Shown: positions 16,172-24,742 of the stretch, piece by piece
Numbering within the stretch: the first letter of the stretch is position 1
Layout of the letters: the number at the start of each line of letters is the position of its first letter
NCBI RefSeq assembly: GCF_000469305.1
Contig: NZ_KI271029.1
Coordinates: forward strand, 1-45,371
Length of the DNA: 45,371 nucleotides
Direction of reading: 5' to 3'
DNA from: Faecalitalea cylindroides ATCC 27803
GTDB lineage: Bacteria; Bacillota_I; Bacilli_A; Erysipelotrichales; Erysipelotrichaceae
The notes under the pieces: generated by a model
The model's database searches: none
Seen by the model: only the letters and a program-made list of their open reading frames with translations
What the model was told of the DNA's origin: nothing
Program-made: the position numbers and the translations under genes

Positions 16172-18313
16172 ATGGATAAAGAAATTATCAAACGCATCGC
16201 TAATGAATTAAATATAGGGGTGGATCAAGTTTCAAATACTTTGAAACTTTTAGAAGAAGGAAGTACGGTTCCTTTTATTGCGCGATATCGTAAGGAAATG
16301 ACCAAAGGATTGGATGAAGAACAAATTCGTGTCATCCAGGAAGAATATAATTATCAAGTCAATTTACAAAAACGCAAGGAAGAAGTAATCAATCGTATCG
16401 AAACTTTAGGTAAATTGACAGATACGATCAAAAAACAAGTGTTAGAGTGTACAAAATTGTCCCAGGTAGAAGATATTTATCGTCCTTATAAACAAAAAAA
16501 GAAAACGCGTGCCAGTGTTGCTATCGCAAATGGAATGAAGCCATTGGCAGATTTATTATTGAAATCACCTAGACATTTTGAAGAGAAAGATGTGGAGACT
16601 TATTTGAATGATAAGGTGACAAATATTCAGGAAGCTTTGCAGCAAGCTAAAGATATCATTGCGGAAATGGTCAGTGATGATCATGATATTCGAAATAAGA
16701 TCTATGATTCCATGATGAATTATGGAAGAATCGTAACAAAAGAAAAGAAAGGGCATGACGATCAAGCTAAGGTATATCGTATGTATTATGATCGTGTTGA
16801 AAAGGTATCTCATCTAGCCAGTCACAGGATCATGGCGATAGATCGTGCTGAAAAAGAAAAAGTAATCAATGTGCAGATTGAATTTAATGAAGAATATATC
16901 GAAAATTTTGTCAAACGTCGATATGTTCGTTATCCAAATAGTCCATGTGCTGTTTATGTAAATGAAGCCATAGTTGATGGATTAAAACGCCTTGCATATC
17001 CATCGATTGAAAGAATGGTACGATCTGAATTAAGTGCTAAAGCACATGAAAGCAGCATAGATGTTTTTTCGATGAACCTTGAAAAATTGTTGTTGCAGGC
17101 ACCAATCAAAAATAAACGCATTTTAGGTTTCGATCCAGCTTTTCGAACAGGCTGTAAACTTGCCGTTATCGATGAGTCAGGAAAAATGTTGTGTGTAGAT
17201 GTGATCTATCCACACCAGCCAAATGCAAAGATCAAGGAAGCAAAAACAAAACTTGTAAAGTTGATCAAAGATTATGATGTATCAATCATTGCGATTGGCA
17301 ATGGTACAGCAAGCAGAGAAAGTGAAACCTTTGTCAGTAATGTCATTTCAGAATATGGATTAAATGTGCAGTATACAATCGTATCTGAAGCAGGAGCAAG
17401 TGTATATAGTGCCAGTAAGTTAGCGATTGAAGAATTTCCAAATCTGCATGTCGAACAAAGAAGTGCTATTTCCATAGCAAGACGATTAATGGATCCATTA
17501 TCTGAGTTGATCAAGATTGATCCACAATCCATTGGTGTTGGACAATATCAACATGATCTTCCTGCTGCACGCTTAAAAGAGAGATTGGATTTTGCAGTAG
17601 AAAAAGCTGTAAACCTGGTAGGAGTTAATATCAACACTGCAAGTCCAACGCTTTTAAAGCATGTTGCCGGTTTGACAAGTGCCATGGCCAACAGCATCGT
17701 TACCTATCGACAGGAAAATGGAAAGATACTATCTCGTCAGGAAATTAAAAAGATTCCTAAAATTGGGACAAAATCATTTGAACAGTCTGCCGGCTTCTTA
17801 CGAATTGAAGATGGCAAGGAAATGCTGGATCGAACAAGTATTCACCCAGAATCTTATAAGTATGCTAAGATTGTTTTAGATATTCTTGGTCTGGATGAAC
17901 ATGCAATGGGAACCCAGATTGCTCAAAAAGCTGTGGATTCTTGTAATAAAGAGGAATTGTTAAAACAAATGGAATGTGATTCATATACTCTGAATGATAT
18001 CTTAGATTCAATCAAACAACCTTTGCGAGATTATCGTGATAAAAATGATGGTCCGATTTTAAGAAGTGATATCTTGGAATTAGAAGATCTTCATATTCAT
18101 GATAAATTACAGGGAACGGTACGCAATGTAGTAGATTTCGGGGTGTTTGTCGATATTGGGTTACATGAAGATGGACTGATTCATATTTCACAGATGGCAG
18201 ATCATAAAATAGGACATCCAAGTGAAATGGTTTCTGTCGGTGATATTATTGATGTTTGGGTATATAAGATTGATGAGGAAAAACATAAAGTACAGCTAAC
18301 GATGATACCATAA
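16172..18313 (+). CDS. tex: Tex-type transcription accessory / S1 RNA-binding protein
   Basis: 713 residues, normal for Tex. Contains the N-terminal helical region with STVPFIARYRKEMT, the YqgF-like RNase-H fold (about 325-460, LGFDPAFRTGCKLAVID), helix-hairpin-helix motifs (about 490-565, VNINTASPTLLKHVAGL) and the C-terminal S1 domain (about 640-713, GTVRNVVDFGVFVDIGLHEDGLIHIS). A nucleic-acid-binding protein linked to transcription and translation; exact role unsettled in the family. SD AAGGAGATCATGA. Own terminator downstream. Confidence 0.93.
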   Translation: MDKEIIKRIANELNIGVDQVSNTLKLLEEGSTVPFIARYRKEMTKGLDEEQIRVIQEEYNYQVNLQKRKEEVINRIETLGKLTDTIKKQVLECTKLSQVEDIYRPYKQKKKTRASVAIANGMKPLADLLLKSPRHFEEKDVETYLNDKVTNIQEALQQAKDIIAEMVSDDHDIRNKIYDSMMNYGRIVTKEKKGHDDQAKVYRMYYDRVEKVSHLASHRIMAIDRAEKEKVINVQIEFNEEYIENFVKRRYVRYPNSPCAVYVNEAIVDGLKRLAYPSIERMVRSELSAKAHESSIDVFSMNLEKLLLQAPIKNKRILGFDPAFRTGCKLAVIDESGKMLCVDVIYPHQPNAKIKEAKTKLVKLIKDYDVSIIAIGNGTASRESETFVSNVISEYGLNVQYTIVSEAGASVYSASKLAIEEFPNLHVEQRSAISIARRLMDPLSELIKIDPQSIGVGQYQHDLPAARLKERLDFAVEKAVNLVGVNINTASPTLLKHVAGLTSAMANSIVTYRQENGKILSRQEIKKIPKIGTKSFEQSAGFLRIEDGKEMLDRTSIHPESYKYAKIVLDILGLDEHAMGTQIAQKAVDSCNKEELLKQMECDSYTLNDILDSIKQPLRDYRDKNDGPILRSDILELEDLHIHDKLQGTVRNVVDFGVFVDIGLHEDGLIHISQMADHKIGHPSEMVSVGDIIDVWVYKIDEEKHKVQLTMIP

Positions 18314-18315
18314 AG

Positions 18316-18340
18316 AAAAGACTGCGTTGCAGTCTTTTTA
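18316..18340. terminator. Bidirectional terminator between tex and the ABC operon
   Basis: GACTGC pairs with GCAGTC around a 3-nt loop, flanked by AAAA and TTTTT, so it can serve both converging transcription units. Confidence 0.85.
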
Positions 18341-18363
18341 TACTTTTGTAGAAAATTAATATT

Positions 18364-20115
18364 TTACAGAAGTGTGTCGATATGCCATTTTGAACTTTCA
18401 CTTTGCAAATCAACCATATGATGATAAAGTCCGTTTTGTTTATATAATGATTCAGGTGCTCCCTCCTCTTTGACTCTACCATTTTCTAAAACAATGATCT
18501 TATCGGCAGATTGTACAGTTCGCATACGATGAGCGATAACCAATACTGTCTTATTAGCTAACAAGGTTGATAAAGCTTCTTGAACTTTTGTCTCGTTTTC
18601 AACGTCAAGACTGGCTGTTGCCTCATCTAATAAAATGATAGGAGCATCTTTTAAAAGTGCTCTAGCAATCGAAATTCTTTGTCGTTCCCCTCCAGAAAGT
18701 TTGGTTCCATTTTCTCCTATGAGTGTATCATAACCGTCTGGAAGCTTATGAGCAAATTCATCACAATTAGCCGCTTTTGCAGCTTTATATACTTCTAAGT
18801 CTGTTGCGTCTCTTTTACCTAACCGAATATTTTCTTTTATACTATCATCAAATAAAACGACATCTTGAAATACCATAGAATAATCACTTAATAAAACTTC
18901 AGGATCAATTGTATTAATATCAATACCACCTACTTTTATAGAACCTTTATTAGTATCCCAAAGACGTGCGGCTAATTTTGCACAAGTGCTTTTTCCAGAA
19001 CCAGAAGGGCCAACCAAGGCCGTTACCTCACCTTCTTTAGCTATAAAACTAACATCTTTTAAAACATCATGATTGTCATAGGAAAATGAGACATGATGGA
19101 ATTCAATGTCATACCCTTTTGGCTCAAAAGTTTCTTTACCTGATGCAATAGGAGTGTCGTAGATTTCCATCATGCGATTTGCTGATACTTGAGAGACAAA
19201 CATCTCTGCAATTAATGCCAAACTCTGATCAAAAGGAGCGTAGATTCTTGTGATAACAAGTAAAAACATAAATAAAATCATGAAATCAATTTGGCCATGA
19301 ACGATAAGGTTTGCACCAACTAAGATTGTAGTTGCAACACCTAAACGCATGATAACACTTGCAGCATTTACAAATATACCTGATATAAGTTCTCCGCGAA
19401 TCATCACACTCTCGTGGGCATCAATTTTTTTATACAATCCTTTAAGATAAGTATCTTCTTGGTTTGTAGCTCGGATTTCTCTAATATTTTCTAATGTTTC
19501 CTGAATTTCATCTGAAACTCTTATAGCAGATTGTTTAAGCATTTCTGAGGCGTTCGAAGTCCATTTTCTTGAACCAAACAAAAGGCCAAATGCGACAGGC
19601 ACACCCCAAAGACAGGCAATTGCCAAACGCCAATCATAAATGAACAGGAAAATAGCAATGATAGCAGTAGAGATATAAGAACCATATAAATAACCCAGTA
19701 CATGTGACCAGACATGTTCCATTCGATTGACGTCGCCCATAATTGTTTCTGTCAAATCTGCAATATCTTTTTTGTTGAAATATCCCAAAGGTAATTTACG
19801 AAGTTTTTCAGCTAATGCTATTCGGGTAACCTTTACTTCTCCATAAACAAGACCATAAGTGGTTTTATATTGTTGTAGATGTGTAATAAAAGATAAAATG
19901 ACAAATAAAGTCAATAGAACTAGTATTGTTATTGTGTTTACTTTGAACTGATTGCCTTTGATAAGATTTACAAAATTATTCATTAATAAATACAATATAC
20001 TGATACCACTCATAACCACAAGATTAACTATAACTGTCCAAAATGTTCCCTTTTTAACATTTTGAACACCTTTGTCTGTTAAGGCATACTTGCGTTTAAA
20101 TTCCCTTCCGAACAT
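18364..20115 (-). CDS. ABC exporter half-transporter, second subunit
   Basis: 583 residues: a six-helix membrane domain (about 25-310) fused to an ATPase. Walker A GPSGSGKST near 368, Q-loop region MVFQDVVLF, signature LSGGERQRIS near 472 and Walker B IILLDEATASLD with the catalytic Glu. Begins directly after the stop of the upstream ABC gene, with GGGGGC as SD, so the two are almost certainly translated together and form a heterodimer. Context with a TetR repressor suggests export of a toxic or signalling compound. The heterodimeric YbtPQ-like importers have similar architecture, so direction is not proven. Confidence 0.88.
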   Translation of the reverse strand: MFGREFKRKYALTDKGVQNVKKGTFWTVIVNLVVMSGISILYLLMNNFVNLIKGNQFKVNTITILVLLTLFVILSFITHLQQYKTTYGLVYGEVKVTRIALAEKLRKLPLGYFNKKDIADLTETIMGDVNRMEHVWSHVLGYLYGSYISTAIIAIFLFIYDWRLAIACLWGVPVAFGLLFGSRKWTSNASEMLKQSAIRVSDEIQETLENIREIRATNQEDTYLKGLYKKIDAHESVMIRGELISGIFVNAASVIMRLGVATTILVGANLIVHGQIDFMILFMFLLVITRIYAPFDQSLALIAEMFVSQVSANRMMEIYDTPIASGKETFEPKGYDIEFHHVSFSYDNHDVLKDVSFIAKEGEVTALVGPSGSGKSTCAKLAARLWDTNKGSIKVGGIDINTIDPEVLLSDYSMVFQDVVLFDDSIKENIRLGKRDATDLEVYKAAKAANCDEFAHKLPDGYDTLIGENGTKLSGGERQRISIARALLKDAPIILLDEATASLDVENETKVQEALSTLLANKTVLVIAHRMRTVQSADKIIVLENGRVKEEGAPESLYKQNGLYHHMVDLQSESSKWHIDTLL

Positions 20116-21921
20116 CTATAAAGCCCCCTTTTCTACACTTGTAATTTTCCATTTTGCGGCTTGATTATAATCAGTCCACATTTTTTGATATAAACCCTTT
20201 TTATTTAATAATTCATCGTGAGTTCCTTCTTCAATTACATATCCTTTATTTAAAACAATGATTTTATCCGCGTTTATAACAGTGGATAGACGATGAGCAA
20301 TCATGATCACTGTCCGATTTTGACATAAGACGTTTAGAGCTTTTTGAATTAAAACTTCATTTTCAGGATCTGCAAAGGCTGTAGCTTCGTCCAATATCAC
20401 AATTGGAGCGTTTTTTAAAATGGCACGAGCTAAAGCAATCCTTTGTTGTTCACCTCCAGATAAATAAGTGCCTTCACTACCGATGATGGTATGGATGCCA
20501 TTTGGAAGTTTCTCAATGATATCTTCACATCTAGCTGCTTTTAATGCATACATAACATCTTTGTCTGAAGCATTGGGATTAGAGATTTTAATATTTTCTA
20601 AAATTGATGTTTTAAAAAGTTTTGTATTTTGGAAAACAAAAGCAACCTTATCCATTAGAACATGCTGATCAATGTCTTTAACATTGACGTGTCCAATTTC
20701 AATAACACCTTTTTTTACATCCCAGAAACGAGGAATCAAGCTAGCAACTGTTGTTTTACCACCTCCTGATGGACCAACGAGTGCAACAGTTTGACCCGGT
20801 TTAACTCTAAAAGATATAGATGATAAGGCAGGTGTACTAGATCCTTCATAAGTAAAGCTTACATTTTTGAAAACCACGCTATTATCTATTGGTGTTTTTG
20901 GATGAATACATTCTTTTAGCGTAGGGGCTTTCATAACTAGATCAATACGATTTAGAGCTGTGTTCGCTAACATAATACCTGATGAAGCAAACATAATCTT
21001 TGCGAGTGCAGTTGAAATGATTGCAGAAAAAATAGCATAAAATACGAAGTTTGTAACAAAATTATTAAAATTGCCATTATTAAGTGCGGATGGAGCTAAA
21101 AAAATAACAACAGGTACTAGAAAAATAAAAGCTCCTTCTGTAAATGTTAAGTTAATTGATTGAGGAACACGACAGATTTTTCCCTGATAATATTCAGCTT
21201 TATCACTGTATTCTTCAATAGATTTTTTAAACGTTTTAAACGAATAGACTGTCTGTTGAAAAATCTTAACCACAGGAATTCCTCTTACATATTCTGTGCC
21301 AGCTTTTGTCATTTTATCTTGTGCAGCTTGATATTCGGCCATAATTTGAGCGTTTTTGCCACCCATCATTGAAAACAATGCGATTATTGATATTATAGAT
21401 GACAATAAACAAGAAGCTCCCATACGCCAATCAAAAATAAACATTAAGACCACCATTCCGGTAAACAATACAATGGTTCCAACGATATCTGCCAAATTGT
21501 GAGCTAATAGTGTTTCTGTGTCATTGGCTGCACTATCTAGTCTTCCTCGAATAAGTCCTGAAGCATTATTGTCAAAATATCCTAATGGTGCCTTCATTAG
21601 ATGATTCATCCCTATTTTTCGGATGTTTTCAGCAGTTCTAAAAGCTGCCAAGTGTGTACATAATAATCCAATAAAATAAATGATTATTCCACATACAGAA
21701 AAACTAAAAGCAACCCAACCGTAAGTTTCTATATTTTGGATATTTGAAAAGTTAGGGATAGCCTCAATCAAATCTCTAACTACAAGCCAAATACAAATGT
21801 ACGGTACTATACTACAAAGCATTGAAATCGCAGATAGAGTAAGACCGATATAAGTCAAAATTCTAAAGTTTCCTGCATAGTTCAGTAAAGTAGTAATTGC
21901 ATTTTTTTTCTTTTCTTTCAT
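20116..21921 (-). CDS. ABC exporter half-transporter, first subunit
   Basis: 601 residues, membrane domain (about 20-330) plus ATPase. Walker A GPSGGGKTT near 380, signature LSGGEQQRIA near 487, and Walker B IVILDEATAFADPENE, where the D-loop reads AFAD rather than the usual ASLD or SALD. Both subunits keep the catalytic Glu after Walker B, so neither site looks obviously degenerate. SD GGAGGGTTAAG. Follows the TetR gene by 83 bp on the same strand, with a palindrome in the gap that may mark an extra regulated promoter. Confidence 0.88.
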   Translation of the reverse strand: MKEKKKNAITTLLNYAGNFRILTYIGLTLSAISMLCSIVPYICIWLVVRDLIEAIPNFSNIQNIETYGWVAFSFSVCGIIIYFIGLLCTHLAAFRTAENIRKIGMNHLMKAPLGYFDNNASGLIRGRLDSAANDTETLLAHNLADIVGTIVLFTGMVVLMFIFDWRMGASCLLSSIISIIALFSMMGGKNAQIMAEYQAAQDKMTKAGTEYVRGIPVVKIFQQTVYSFKTFKKSIEEYSDKAEYYQGKICRVPQSINLTFTEGAFIFLVPVVIFLAPSALNNGNFNNFVTNFVFYAIFSAIISTALAKIMFASSGIMLANTALNRIDLVMKAPTLKECIHPKTPIDNSVVFKNVSFTYEGSSTPALSSISFRVKPGQTVALVGPSGGGKTTVASLIPRFWDVKKGVIEIGHVNVKDIDQHVLMDKVAFVFQNTKLFKTSILENIKISNPNASDKDVMYALKAARCEDIIEKLPNGIHTIIGSEGTYLSGGEQQRIALARAILKNAPIVILDEATAFADPENEVLIQKALNVLCQNRTVIMIAHRLSTVINADKIIVLNKGYVIEEGTHDELLNKKGLYQKMWTDYNQAAKWKITSVEKGAL

Positions 21922-21950
21922 CTTAACCCTCCATTTTACGAATGACGATA

Positions 21951-21979
21951 TAGTTAGTAATAACTAACTTGAGAGGCAA
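21951..21979 (-). promoter_or_regulatory. Possible internal promoter/operator between TetR and ABC genes
   Basis: Palindrome AGTTAGT-4-ACTAACT at 21952-21969. It overlaps the spacer and -10 of a candidate promoter (TTGCCT 21974-21979, 17 bp, TAACTA 21951-21956). A repressor bound there would block ABC expression. It differs in sequence from the palindrome in front of the TetR gene, so the same protein need not bind both. Confidence 0.35.
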
Positions 21980-22004
21980 AAAAATTGCAGTCAGCAGCAT
22001 CAGT

Positions 22005-22625
22005 TTATTTTTCTTCAATTAATGCTAACCAACCAGCAGTATAAAATGCACGAAGCTGTCCTACATCACGCATAGCTTGTTTTTTAGGAATATCATGGAT
22101 GACAACCTCAAAAATACCACCAAACATACCACTTGCAATAATGTGACACAGAGTCTTGTCTAATCTAGGCACAGTATATCCGAGTTCTCTAAGAACATCC
22201 ATATACTTTAGAGTGTATTCTACTTCGACCTCAACAATATTGTGGACAAAATTTTCGTAGCTTGTCCCTTCAGCCTTCGACAATAATAGTTTTATTGGAT
22301 CACGGTGCTCACAAATATAGTCAACCATCCAATCTATACAAGAACTCGATTCAATCCCCATATGAGAAGGTTGTTCATTTTTTGGCAAATCGGCAAACCT
22401 TAATTGCGCTTCCATAAAATTAGCCATTATAGCCTGTGCATGCGGTTCTACAATTGAAGCAAATAAGGCTTCTTTGCTGGAAAAATATCCATAAAAAGCT
22501 CCAGTTGTTACACCGGCGTGTTTTACGATTTGGCGAAGTGATGCCCCACGAAAACCTTTTTCTAAAAATTCATCAATAGCAGCTTGTTGAATTTTATTGA
22601 GTGTTAAATTAGAAGTATCTTGCAT
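22005..22625 (-). CDS. TetR family transcriptional regulator
   Basis: 206 residues. The N-terminal helix-turn-helix spans about residues 12-55 (DEFLEKGFRGASLRQIVKHA, then VTTGAFYGYFSSKEALF), the classical TetR signature. The C-terminal ligand domain has a common helical pattern but no recognised ligand. It lies just upstream of two ABC half-transporter genes on the same strand and probably represses the whole unit, including itself, through the palindrome at 22641-22662. SD GAGAGGAT. Confidence 0.92.
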   Translation of the reverse strand: MQDTSNLTLNKIQQAAIDEFLEKGFRGASLRQIVKHAGVTTGAFYGYFSSKEALFASIVEPHAQAIMANFMEAQLRFADLPKNEQPSHMGIESSSCIDWMVDYICEHRDPIKLLLSKAEGTSYENFVHNIVEVEVEYTLKYMDVLRELGYTVPRLDKTLCHIIASGMFGGIFEVVIHDIPKKQAMRDVGQLRAFYTAGWLALIEEK

Positions 22626-22640
22626 TTTTTATCCTCTCAT

Positions 22641-22692
22641 AACGGTGTTATATAACACTGTTATAATATACTTAATTTATTATCGTTGTCAA
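22641..22692 (-). promoter_or_regulatory. TetR promoter with palindromic operator
   Basis: -35 TTGACA (22687-22692), 18-bp spacer, -10 TATTAT (22663-22668). A 22-bp near-perfect palindrome at 22641-22662, core GTGTTATATAACAC, sits directly downstream of the -10 across the transcription start. Size and position are typical of a TetR autoregulatory operator. Confidence 0.7.
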
Positions 22693-22749
22693 TGGATTCT
22701 TATAATTAATGTGTTTTTTATGGATTAACATTATAAAATATCATTATTA

Positions 22750-22779
22750 AAAAAGGCTACATAATGATATAGCCTTTTT
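22750..22779 (-). terminator. Terminator of the M56 peptidase operon
   Basis: AAAAAGGCTA pairs with TAGCCTTTTT; on the minus strand a T run follows. The stem overlaps the stop codon of the last gene (22778-22780). Confidence 0.8.
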
Positions 22780-22987
22780 ATACAGGTATCCAATCGGTTT
22801 CCCAACGTCTTTGAGTTGAATTCCAAAGTCTTTTGTATAATTTACCATTAATAAATTTATACTTCCATTCTTTGATGTCGGCACGAACTATGATGTTAGT
22901 GGTTTCCGTAGAGGAAATTTCACTAGCGGCAATAGGGGTAGGACATAAAAATGTCAACATACATAATAATAAAATAGTCTTTTTCAT
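22778..22987 (-). CDS. Small secreted protein of unknown function
   Basis: 69 residues. A clear signal peptide (MKKTILLLCMLTFLCPTPIAAS, described as positively charged start, hydrophobic core and AxA-type end near 22) leaves about 47 residues rich in Trp, Tyr, Lys and Arg, with EWKYKFINGKLYKRLWN. Similar small secreted proteins with a W-x-Y-K-x-x-x-G-x-L-Y-K-R-x-x-N pattern occur in Bacillota; no function is known to me. SD AAAGGAGTGATTA. Third gene of an operon with an M56 peptidase 6 bp upstream, so it may be a substrate or partner of that pathway. Confidence 0.65.
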   Translation of the reverse strand: MKKTILLLCMLTFLCPTPIAASEISSTETTNIIVRADIKEWKYKFINGKLYKRLWNSTQRRWETDWIPV

Positions 22988-22993
22988 AATTAA

Positions 22994-24103
22994 TCACTCC
23001 TTTATAATTGGGATTTCAGAAAAAGGTGAAACAGTAGGATCTTCAATGCTGCCTTGTTCTCCATCTATAAATAAGGTATATGTTCCATCTTTGTGTTGGA
23101 TGATGTATGCGTTGTCGAGCGTATCTTCAGAAACTGTAACATAGGGTGTTTCTGCGGATGGTGCAGGAAAAGATGCTTCGAATATGATGCTGTTGGAAAA
23201 GAATACCAAACTACAGATTACCACTAATAGCAAGTAATTGGTTTTTTTCATGAAGGATTCTTCTAAAATATATCTAATTCTATATTCTAGTACATTGGAA
23301 CTATCGTCAATTAAGAAACTGTAATATTCTTTTGCAAACGGATCTGTTTTATTCACAAGTGATTTCTGTACATGAATCAAAAGTTGTGCATAGTTTAATC
23401 GTTCTCTTTCGCTCATTTTCTTTACCACTTTTTCATCGACTCGAATTTCTAAAAATAAATCAATGTTTTTGCGAAGTATATATACTGGAGGAAACCACCA
23501 ATATGTTATTGTTAGAAAATTTACAAATTGTTTGATGTAGTAATCATGGTTTTCAATATGTTTGATTTCATGCATTAAAATGATTTGAAGCTTATCCTCT
23601 TCGAAATGTATGTTTAGAAGAATGATTACTTTTTTTGAACCAAGAACTTTTGGTGAATCACAATAGGAGGTTATAAGCACATCATAATTATTGCCGTTAT
23701 AGTCAGGTAATAAGTTTTTTATCTTACATATTTCAGATTGTTCTTCCAATTTCTTAAACATTCTGTTTAGATACAATAATTCACGAATATATCGCACTAG
23801 ATTAAAAAGTATACCTAAGATCCATAATGAGATCAGTATGACATAAATAGGAATATCTAAGATCAATGGATATGTTAGAAATGTCATTAAAGGATTCATT
23901 AAAAAGGGAATAGGAATAGTTTTTGTAAATCGATATTCAATAGGAAGACAAAGACGGGCAATAATAATGAATGATAAAGCGATAATGACATTGGATCGCA
24001 CGAATCGATAATTCTTTTTTGTCGTAAGCAGAAAATTTAATAAAACGATCAATAGTGTTGAGACAATACAAGTAATAAGCAGAGAGGACATTGAAAAATT
24101 CAT
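22994..24103 (-). CDS. M56 family (BlaR1/MecR1-like) membrane metallopeptidase
   Basis: 369 residues. Four membrane segments in the N-terminal half, then the zinc peptidase motif HEIKH (178-182), a further EIRVDEKVV segment that usually carries the third ligand, one more membrane segment near 285-305 and a 65-residue extracellular tail. The penicillin-binding sensor domain of true BlaR1 is absent; the short tail (ending SEIPIIKE) may be a different sensor. In characterised relatives this protease cleaves a BlaI-type repressor after an external signal. No BlaI gene is adjacent: the neighbour is a 79-codon basic protein, and the only BlaI in this window lies at 35420. Starts 3 bases after the stop of the upstream gene with a weak SD, hence coupled. 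Confidence 0.8.
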   Translation of the reverse strand: MNFSMSSLLITCIVSTLLIVLLNFLLTTKKNYRFVRSNVIIALSFIIIARLCLPIEYRFTKTIPIPFLMNPLMTFLTYPLILDIPIYVILISLWILGILFNLVRYIRELLYLNRMFKKLEEQSEICKIKNLLPDYNGNNYDVLITSYCDSPKVLGSKKVIILLNIHFEEDKLQIILMHEIKHIENHDYYIKQFVNFLTITYWWFPPVYILRKNIDLFLEIRVDEKVVKKMSERERLNYAQLLIHVQKSLVNKTDPFAKEYYSFLIDDSSNVLEYRIRYILEESFMKKTNYLLLVVICSLVFFSNSIIFEASFPAPSAETPYVTVSEDTLDNAYIIQHKDGTYTLFIDGEQGSIEDPTVSPFSEIPIIKE

Positions 24104-24106
24104 AAA

Positions 24107-24346
24107 TTAATATCTTACTAATTCTTTTTGCTTTGTCTCTAATATATTGATTATATATAGATTAGTGCCTTTGTTGTATTGTCTTTCAAAGGTTTTTTTA
24201 TTCTGCTTGGATTGGATGTTTTGAGATAATAAACGTAATAAGATTTGCTTAGTAGAATGTGTTCTTGAATCAGGGCTTGTCAAAAATTGGTCTATATGTT
24301 TAAGAACATTTATTTTATCATCTTGTTTTTTGTATAGTTTGATCAT
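24107..24346 (-). CDS. Small basic protein, unknown, first gene of the M56 operon
   Basis: 79 residues, rich in Lys, Gln and Arg, with no membrane segment and no recognisable domain. SD GAAAGGGGAAC and an extended -10 (TGaTATAAT, hexamer 24367-24372) support a real gene. It occupies the place where a BlaI/MecI repressor is normally found before an M56 peptidase, but is shorter and does not show the winged-helix pattern of BlaI. It could be an unrelated regulator or a decayed one; I cannot assign it. Confidence 0.45.
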   Translation of the reverse strand: MIKLYKKQDDKINVLKHIDQFLTSPDSRTHSTKQILLRLLSQNIQSKQNKKTFERQYNKGTNLYIINILETKQKELVRY

Positions 24347-24426
24347 ATTGTTCCCCTTTCTTGAAGATTATATCAAAAATAAAGAAAAAGATTAAATGAT
24401 AGAAAATAAAAAAATACAGAAAGACA

Positions 24427-24461
24427 TAAAAAAAACTTACCGATCATTAATCGATAAGTTC
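24427..24461 (-). terminator. Terminator of the SPFH/Arc-like operon
   Basis: On the minus strand AACTTATCGAT pairs with ATCGGTAAGTT (one G-U type change) around a short loop and is followed by eight T. Confidence 0.85.
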
Positions 24462-24475
24462 TATGTTATGTATAA

Positions 24476-24742
24476 CTATAAATTATTGCGATTACGATTT
24501 TTACGTTCTTTAACAGCTTTGGTCAAGATATATTCAATTTGCGAGTTAATGCTTCGAAAGTCATCGTTTGCCCAGGTGGCAATATCTTGCCAAAGGCTTG
24601 GGGCTAATCGTAAGATAATTTGTTTCTTTTGTTTTTCTTTTTGTTTGAGTGCTTTTTCTTTTTCCTGGATCTCTTTTTCTAGTTCTTCAAGTCGTTTTGC
24701 ACGTTCTTGTAAAGCTTTTTCTTTGATATCTAAATCATTCAT
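24476..24742 (-). CDS. Arc-like ribbon-helix-helix protein with coiled coil
   Basis: 88 residues. Residues 1-42 are a charged helix (heptad-like ERAKRLEELEKEIQEKEKAL) predicted to form a coiled coil; residues 43-80 (IILRLAPSLWQDIATWA, then INSQIEYILTKAVKER) match the Arc/MetJ-type ribbon-helix-helix fold. Its ATG overlaps the TAA of the SPFH gene by one base, so the two are coupled. Such pairings of SPFH protein and Arc-like protein recur in Bacillota. Likely an autoregulator binding the 11-bp GATAT repeats at the operon promoter; the coiled coil could also tether it to its membrane partner. Confidence 0.75.
   Translation of the reverse strand: MNDLDIKEKALQERAKRLEELEKEIQEKEKALKQKEKQKKQIILRLAPSLWQDIATWANDDFRSINSQIEYILTKAVKERKNRNRNNL

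Noticed and set aside
18364-21921. Siderophore importer of the YbtPQ type
   Set aside because: Architecture is compatible, but no iron-related gene or Fur-like site lies nearby; the TetR context is more typical of an exporter, so no substrate is claimed.
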